Source of the DNA: Ricinus communis
Lineage: Eukaryota; Streptophyta; Magnoliopsida; Malpighiales; Euphorbiaceae
Direction of reading: 5' to 3'
Length of the DNA: 64,000 bases
Assembly: GCF_019578655.1 (NCBI RefSeq)
Contig: NC_063257.1
Span: 16,058,001 to 16,122,000, forward strand
The notes under the pieces were generated by a model. It was not told the origin of the DNA. It ran no database searches and saw nothing but the letters and a program-made list of their open reading frames with translations. Positions 56,948 through 64,000 of this stretch are shown here, in pieces. The position numbers were made by a program, and so were the translations under genes. Each line of letters starts with the position of its first letter. Within the stretch, counting starts at the first letter, position 1.

Positions 56948-58322
56948 TAATGGGCTACTGATGCAACTACAACTAAGGCAGTGTACCTATTGATATAGTC
57001 TAGCACTAATGGCGAGTATCAAGGTCATATCCCCTAGGGAACGGGTGAACCTAAAGCTACTATTGTACTAAGTGTTATCTAACCTTAAGAAAATGGTGAA
57101 AGGTCAACTAAATTGTAAACTAGAAATGATGAAATGCAGAAGTAAAATGCCAAACAAACTGAAAAGATAATGAAGCAAACACATGAAGAAAGCAAACCCA
57201 AAGAGGACCTATTTGTAATGGAATTACTAAAGGTGATTATCTTGATTACCAAGTTGATTACCCGTGCCTGAATCCTAAAATGAACTCGGATCTTCTCTCG
57301 AGCTCACAGAGTTCCTAACTTTGGAAACTAAAGGCTGGAATCTCTGCCTAACAATTAATCTCAAAACAACATTAAGATTTGTTATACTTTAATTCGGCTA
57401 CCCAATTGACCTTATCTCTAAGTGTTATTAACTAGTTCTTGCTTAATCAAGTTCCAATTGTTTAACAAATTTCTCAATACGAATTAAATAATCCAAGCAA
57501 CATTCAACTCAACGTCTCAAGTAAAATAAAATAAACTTTTATTACTAAAAAGCAAGAAGGATTACAAATTGGTAATCTAATAATCAAAACAAATAAAAAA
57601 CAATAGGAACCCCAATGGGTTCATCAGCTCTAGCTACTCATACACATAAAAAAACATAACTAGAAGAGAAGAAAAATAGAAATGAACTTGGAACATATAC
57701 ACCCTTCTCTCGAATCAAAGTGGACAGCACCAAAATCAGATTGAATGCTTCAGAATCCGTCTCCTCGATCTCTCAAAACAAGCTTGAATCTCCTCAAATT
57801 CGTCCTTCAATATGTGAAAATGGTCTCCCAAGGCCAGTCAAGAAGTCTAGAAAGTGGAAGGTTGCACGCGCGTAAGAGTCTCGGAATCAGAATGCCGAAC
57901 CCTTTTCTCGAAAACTGAACTCATATATATAGGAAATGCTTGCACGGGTCGTGCCATGGGCAGTGCCAGGGCCTATGCACCACCCTAGAATGCCAAACAT
58001 CAGACTGTGCCATGGCCCGTGCTTGATGCACAGGCCGTGCACTGGCCTAAAAAAAACACAGTACTCCTGGATAAATGACTATGTTGCCCTCGCTTGAGCA
58101 TGGGCTATGCCATGGGCCGTACTCAAGCCCTAAAATCCACTCGAAAGTCCTGTTTAGGCCCTGAAGTCCTTCGATTTTTCTCCAGAAATGATGCTGAGAG
58201 TCCAAATAACTTGAAAACATAAATAGATACTGAGTATGGTGAATCTAGCATAAAAATGACTCCAATACATGCATAAACATGAATAAATGAAGCACAAAAC
58301 ATGTATAGAATGCAACACATCA
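56948..58322 (-). repeat. 3' LTR of the right-hand Athila element
   Basis: On the minus strand it starts TGATGTGTTGC and ends GTAGCCCATTA, so the terminal CA has become TA. It is 1375 bases. The word block (57940-58130) uses GCACGGGCCGTGCC-like variants. Confidence 0.85.
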
Positions 58323-58364
58323 AATTACCCCACACTTAAACTTTTACTTGTCCTCAAGCAATCA
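58323..58364 (-). promoter_or_regulatory. 3' PPT module, right-hand Athila
   Basis: On the minus strand TTGCTTG-AGGA-CAAGTAA (one G-T pair) is followed by AAGTTTAAGTGTGGGGTAATT against the LTR. Confidence 0.7.
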
Positions 58365-59019
58365 ATAATCCAATCCATAAGCAAACATAATAATGTTCAT
58401 CCAGAATCATGGAAAAAGTCAACTCTCAACAATGCCCAAACATCACAAAAGAATCTCAATAGTAACTCAAGTCAAGAAGCTTTAGCAAATAGAACAAAAT
58501 TAATAATGCTACAAGTACAAAATGATAAACAATCCAAACCAAAAATCTGAGAATCAATGCCTTGCATGGGGTCACTCAAAACACTCAAGTGTATGAAGGT
58601 GTAGATCAATCCTTCATCATAAGTATACAAGATCATATTTACCATAAGCTTGCTCATAAATCCGATCTCCACCACTGCGAATAATCAATAACCATGATCA
58701 AAGGGTCTTAAGCAAGGTTGTAATGAGGCTTAGGTAAGGGTAGGAAGAATATGGTGAAGTAGGCTAAAGTTGCTGGAAAGTTATGCAAGTAAATAATGAA
58801 TGCCCAAGGATCAAATGCTAAACAAATGGAAGAACAATATTCACTAAGTTCTCAACAATGAGGAATGATGCTCAACTGAAGATCAAAAGTAAAGAATAAA
58901 GAATCATTTTTTTAAAATTTTAAATATATGGTAACAGTTGAAAGAATGATTAAATGTTGTAGTAATCAAAATAATGATACTATTGTGGATTGAAGGGAGC
59001 ATCCAAAAAGTTAAGAACT

Positions 59020-60472
59020 TGATGGGCTACTTATGCAACCTGCACCTAAGGCAGTGAACCTATCGATGCGGCGTAGCACTAGTGAGTATCAAGGTCGTAT
59101 CCCTGGAGATCGGGTGAACCTAGAGTTACTACTGTTCACTATGTTATCTAGTCTGAAATAGGGTGTGAGAAGTCTAAATTAACTAACTAATGATTATGAA
59201 TGCAAATAAAGAAATGAACAGCAACTGACAATCGAAAGACAACCGCAACAAGAGAAACAAACCTAAGGGGACCTAAGTGATGGAATTCTAAAGGTTGATT
59301 TTATAAATTACCAATCTTGCTTACCCGTGCCTAAATCCTGAATCAAACTTAGTTCCTCTCTCGAGCTCACCGACTTCCTAAACCTGCACTAACCTAATAG
59401 AATCTCTTCCTATCAGATTATTAAAGATTAGCATTAAGCGTGATTTAGATCTATTAAGAGTTGTTAATTCTTAATCCGGCGAGTAAATTAACCTTATCTC
59501 TAAGTGTTAACTGCCAGTTCTTACTATTCAAATTCCAGTTGTAACAAGCATTTCTCAATGTCAAGAAACAACCCAAAAGACAATTAATTCAACGTCTCAA
59601 ATTAACTGAATCAAACTTTATTACTAAATAGCAAGAAGATTACAAGAATGGCAAATACAAATCTAACAACTAAGCACAATCCATCAACAATAAAGACCCC
59701 AATGGGTTCAAAAGATCTAGCTACTCATGTTCATAGTTAAAGCAAAGTAAGGAACAAATAAGAAAAAGAAAATTGAAGGCATGTACAACCTTCTCTTTCA
59801 AGTTGGATGAGAAACCCTAATTTTCCAATTCAAAATATCAAACTCTAAATTGCCTCTTGAATGCTCCCAAATCTTGTCTTGATCTTCAAATCGATGTTGA
59901 AACAAGTGTAATCCTTCCTTCAATTAATGAATTTGATCTCCCAAAGTCGACAATTGAGGTCTAGAAAACAAGTGAATTGAGTGTGTATATTGGAATCAAG
60001 TCAAAAAATCGAGCCCCCACTCACCAAATCGAATTTTGCCTATATAGTCTCTTCAGCACAGCCGTGGTCAAGCCTGTGTTAGTCAGCACGGGCGGAGTCC
60101 AGGTCATGCTAAACCTAAGGATTCCGTTGTGTTGACCTCTTCCAGGCCGTACCCAAGCCGGTGCTGAGCCACCACGGGCCGTGGTGGCTACGAAAACCAT
60201 GCCAAAAGGCACTTTTTGAGGGCAGCTAGTTGGCACTTCAGCACGGCTGGAGTCCAGGTCGTGCTCACTCTCGGGGTGCTAGTCCTCGTCCAATTTGATG
60301 GATTCTGGTCCGTAATCACGCGTATTTCCCTCGATTGTTGATAGTGTTCTTCGAAAATGACCTGAAACGTGAAAGGAAACTAAAGACAGGTGATTCTAGC
60401 CTAAAACGAGATAATCATGCACAAGAATGTAAACAATTGGGCATGAAAACATGTGTAGTATGATGCCTATCA
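59020..60472 (-). repeat. Solo Athila LTR, inverted, target duplication GAACT
   Basis: It is 1453 bases, TGATAGGCATCA to AGTAGCCCATCA on the minus strand, with perfect GAACT flanks (59015-59019; 60473-60477). It is close to the LTRs of the 12.7-kb element, with the palindrome block at about 60055-60270. Confidence 0.95.
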
Positions 60473-61208
60473 GAACTTAGTGAAAATGAACAAATGAACT
60501 GATGCAAATCGATTTTGAAAAAGAAAAAGCAAATACTTACACACCGCCCAGTAATATGGGTAAAAAGAATGGAAAATGATCAGAAAGGTAAAATGAGTGT
60601 AACAAGTGTAATAATGAAAGAAAAAGGCTTTAGGCTAAAAAATGGTTAACTAGAGGAATATAGGGTCAGGATTTTGACAAAATAGTGTAAATCCTAGTTG
60701 CCCAAATCATCTCATGGTAATCAAAAGTTCATGCAGTCTTGACAAGCATTACAAAGCAAGTTCTAGAAACAAACATCAAGCATACCGCACACTCAACAAG
60801 AAAATAAAGAGCAAGAGTATAATGGATGCTCGCAATTGGCTCAAATCTTACCATTTAAGTGTGGCTAAATTGCAAAGGATTCTCAAAAATTTCGTTTAAA
60901 TCATCAATCAAATCATAAAGCAATAGCATTAATGAAGTTCTAAACTAAAGTAAAATAAATCGAGAAGCCAAAAAGAAACACCGGTTTAACCCGGTCGAGC
61001 TGATGCTATAGATACCATCAATTGCTTTCCTTTTGCAAAGTAACAGAAGAACAAAATAACGTCTACTCATAAACTAAATCATCAACTACTCAAATTAAAC
61101 AAAGCTTAAAATAGAGTATCGACAATAAAAGAACTACTCAAACATCAAAATATGCACTCCACTACTATAAGGTTCACAATGAAGCTCGGTACTTGAAAAG
61201 AACGAGGT

Positions 61209-61276
61209 TACCCACCCCACACTTGAAGAAAACATTGTCCTCAGTGTGAAATCGGGGGGGTACCCCACACTTGAGT
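61209..61276 (-). promoter_or_regulatory. Internal PPT-like module, doubled
   Basis: On the minus strand ACACTG-AGGA-CAATGT (one mismatch) is followed by CAAGTGTGGGGTGGG; a further CAAGTGTGGGGTACC lies about 50 bases upstream without a hairpin. Confidence 0.5.
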
Positions 61277-61414
61277 AGCAAAATAAGCAAAAATAATGTT
61301 CAAGAAAATAAAGAACTAACATCTATCGTGAAAATAAAGGAATAAAAGTCATAAACCAAAAACAGTATGAATAACTAAGTCAGATGGAATAAAGCATAAG
61401 AAAGAGGTAACCCT

Positions 61415-63091
61415 CTAGATACCACCCTGATCATCATGTCTGAACTCCGGAGTAAAAATGGGAACGTCCTCTAACTGGGGCGATGGTGCTGGTGTAGATG
61501 TGGCTGGTGCAAATGTGGATGGGACATCTCTAGCAGGGACAGCTGGAACTGGAGTAGCCTGGGCTATGCTGACTATAGGGAGACTAGTGTCCATTATCAA
61601 AGCATCTACAAACGTCCCCCAGAGGCTATCAATATCAAAAGGTAATACTGGATCCCGAGATGTATGGAAGGTCTGATCTTCTGTACGAGATGCTAACAAC
61701 TAGGATAGTTGGTGGGAAATATCCTGCAAAGAATGACGAAAAGTAGTAAACTGCTCTCTAGTTTCCTGGCGAAAAGCTACCAAGTCATCCCTATGCAGCT
61801 GTAGCTCATGTGCCTGAGTCTGAAGCTGCTATCGCTGAGCCCGGGAAGCATCTCTGAATTTTATTTGAAACTGCTGAAGGCCTCCTAATGCTGAGATATC
61901 TGAGTAGCCATCCGCTCCATCCTGCTAGCAATGGGAGGAGGTGCTGTAGAAGAAGAAGCTCCTGCAGTCTAGCTGAGAAACAACGAAGGATTTGGTAACT
62001 CTGTCAGTCTAAGGGTCAGTTTGGTAGGTGGCATCGGAGGCTCCTCAGTGTCCTCTTCATCCTCCTCAGCATCATCATCATCATCATCCATCTGTGCTGC
62101 AGGCTATCCTCCTAACTATTCAGTTGTCATAAGACTAGTCAAATGATACTCAACTCCTATAGATGTCTGTATTCAGGTCACCATCTTCATATTGTACATA
62201 TGTTGGATGCCAGTGGCTAACACAGTCCCAATCTTTGCATTCCTGTAATCACTGGTGGAGTCAAAAGGCCAAGGTTTCTTGCCAAAACAAATGTGTGCCT
62301 TCCTCGCTGCTCGCTGAATACCATCCATCAAAGTAGCTATCACAAACCCCAAATCCAGCTGAGATCAATGATGTATTTGCCATAAAAGAGCTACATCCCT
62401 AACTCTCTCCTCTGCCTGAGATAATGTGAGCCAAGATGTTATAGAGGTATCTCAAACTATCTCAAGCACAAGAGGCCTTGGTCCGACTAGAGATAAATGG
62501 CCGCTTGACCGCTTGAATATCCTCCCAATAACTGTCATAGTCTGTCCTAAGGTGGCGGACAGCCTCTCTATACTCATCTGACTATGTCTCCTCAACTGTC
62601 CAAATGCCCAAAGCTACTCCAAACTCAAAGAATCGACATGGTGCCCGGGGCGTAATTGAGATGTACTTGCCGTAGTGCTAAAAACTCCCCGAGTAATCTC
62701 CTGTATGGGCTCTCTGATGTCGAAAAATCTGCGCCATGGAAGTGTCTCTAAAGGGAAGACACCTCATCAAACAATCCAACATCTCTCAATGCCTGCAAGT
62801 CTACACATCTCCCTGTACCCAGCATCTTGTTCCTGACTATTCTAAATCTATCTATTTGCAAAGTGTTGGTGAAGGTCAGAAATCTATGTCTGGGTGGTGC
62901 TGGTGGTCGCAGTCAGGCTCTAGGGTGATCTGAAACTCTAGGATGCACTAGGGTATATGGAGGTGCTACTCTAGGTGCTGGAGGTGTCTCTCGAGGTGGG
63001 CTGGCGATCATGCGCTCAGAGGATGCTGATGCGTCTGTTTGCCCTTTTCTAGAGGGTCGAGTAGGGTTTGTTGTTGTTGATCGTCCGCCAT
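61415..63091 (-). pseudogene. Athila env-like protein, diverged copy
   Basis: The minus-strand ATG at 63091 starts MADDQQQQTLLDPLEKGK, with the frame then shifting. Downstream pieces align with the best copy: RFRIVRNKMLGTGRCVDL and PWRRFFDIREPIQEIT correspond to its RCIDF and FFDIIEPTYREL blocks. Further on are an Asp/Glu-rich run (DDDDDDAEEDEEDTEE near 62060-62095) and a tail of 94 open codons rich in Pro/Thr (61415-61699). Many stops interrupt it. The sequence is clearly diverged from the copies at 1-1196 and 28372-29845, so this is another subfamily. Confidence 0.75.
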
Positions 63092-64000
63092 TTTACCCCG
63101 ATAAAAATTAAAGTTAAGCATCGAGCATTCATAATCATTCAATGCAAGTAAATGAATCAAGCAACAAATGATTGAGCCAAAATTTCTTGACAACAGCGAA
63201 AAAGGTCTAAAACTTGGGGTAAGGTACCCAAGCCTCTAAAACCTGCAAGGGATAGAAAATGGGATGCCCAATGGCATTTTGTAGCACAAGATATAACAAC
63301 AAAAATGCCCAATGGCATTGGCAGCAGCAATTCATAGTAAAAGAATATAAATAGGCCAGCATGATACAACACATAGAATACTAATAGCCCTATAGTTCAC
63401 AAATTTCAACCCAGAAATAGACCCTATAACCCAACATGTAGAAAATTGAAATCAAAAGTAGAATCAAGCTAAGTAAAATCTGGACTAAGAATTTCAGAAT
63501 TCGAAAATGGTGTAAAAAGAAAAAGCAAAAGAATGATAATGAAATTAAAACTAAAGATACCAAGATAAAACTAAAATAAAATGCAAAAGAAAAACAAAGA
63601 ATATATGAAACAGAATAAAAGGAGCAGAATTAAAAGGATAAAAACACAATTAAAAATGAAAGGGAGATAGGAAAGAGACTTACTTGGATCATGATAGCAA
63701 TGAAAATAAAGAAAGAAAATCCTAAATTCGGGACAAATAAAGAAAAAATAAATTAAGAACTAAGTAAATTAAGTAAAAGACCCGAAATTGAAGAGTAGAA
63801 CAATCAGAACAAATTAAGCAATGAAAAGAACCAAAAATTTCAGCAAACTTAATCTAACAAAGTAAATCACAAAGATAATGGAAATTAAAAGTATAAAAGT
63901 ATTAAAAACTAATATGATTTGCCTTGGAAAACTGTAGAAAATTCAGAGAGAAGAGGAGAAAAATGGAAAGCCAAAAAAGTAAAATGAAAGAATGAACCTG
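63092..64000 (-). other. Internal Athila region upstream of the env-like pseudogene
   Basis: No gene seen. The plus strand is A/G-rich (63440-64000), so the minus strand is T/C-rich, as in the pol-to-env spacer of the complete element. No palindrome block appears before the window ends. Confidence 0.45.

Larger units (their letters stand above)
58365..61414 (-). other. 3' UTR of the right-hand Athila (with nested solo LTR)
   Basis: Non-coding. It corresponds to the UTRs of the other Athila copies. The internal PPT-like module is at 61209-61276. The solo LTR at 59020-60472 interrupts it. Confidence 0.7.
56948..64000 (-). mobile_element. Minus-strand Athila element, 3' half, running off the window
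   Basis: On the minus strand: env-like pseudogene (63091-61415), 3' UTR (61414-58323, interrupted by a solo LTR at 59020-60472), 3' LTR (58322-56948). The gag-pol part would lie beyond 64000. Confidence 0.85.

Noticed and set aside
61458..61676. 72-codon plus-strand Gly/Ala-rich frame
   Set aside because: It is antisense to the proline/threonine-rich env-like tail and arises from its codon composition.

Overview
This window looks like a repeat-dense stretch of a flowering-plant nuclear genome, most likely a eudicot. It is AT-rich, has one short spliced gene of plant type, and is otherwise built almost entirely of LTR retrotransposons of the Ty3/gypsy class, mostly Athila and Tat/Ogre types. 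No bacterial operon, CRISPR array, rRNA or tRNA gene was seen. The species cannot be told from the sequence alone.

Layout, left to right. 1-4387: 3' half of a plus-strand Athila-type element (env-like pseudogene, long 3' UTR, 3' LTR). 4388-5205: remnant of another gypsy element. 5206-8437: a minus-strand, gag-pro-only gypsy element with two LTRs. 8438-10990: very AT-rich DNA with a 258-bp tandem duplication. 10994-13035: the one host gene, five exons and 233 codons, resembling the plant meiotic DOUBLE-STRAND BREAK FORMATION (DFO) protein. 14542-15977: a solo LTR with a perfect target duplication. 15983-20233 and 32955-34409: an older Ogre-like repeat with minisatellites, split by a complete 12.7-kb Athila element (20239-32949, target duplication AGGAC).

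From 34410 to about 56036 is a nested stack. A Tat-type LTR and gag remnant is cut by a solo Athila LTR (38380-39796) and by a minus-strand Athila element (39930 to about 49650). That element is itself cut by a 5.8-kb non-autonomous element (42569-48351, target duplication CATAA). Then come a second Tat LTR, split by an inverted solo LTR, and an inverted Tat fragment. From 56948 to the end is the 3' half of another minus-strand Athila element, holding one more solo LTR (59020-60472, target duplication GAACT).

How the parts work together: in the 12.7-kb element gag, protease, reverse transcriptase, RNase H and integrase lie along one reading frame, now broken by stops and frameshifts. The env-like ORF lies downstream and appears to have its own promoter-like block, a TATA-like box and a 5'-UTR intron. 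Main unexplained structures: (a) a small module, hairpin with an NGGA loop followed by AAGTGTGGGG, found at the 3' PPT and again about 1.2-1.45 kb upstream; (b) arrays of short self-complementary words in the promoter regions of several different LTR families, a different word in each; (c) a plant-mobile-domain-like segment in place of the usual env-like domain in one element. Coordinates of perfect target duplications were read directly; family names rest on recognised protein motifs and primer-binding sites, not on database searches.
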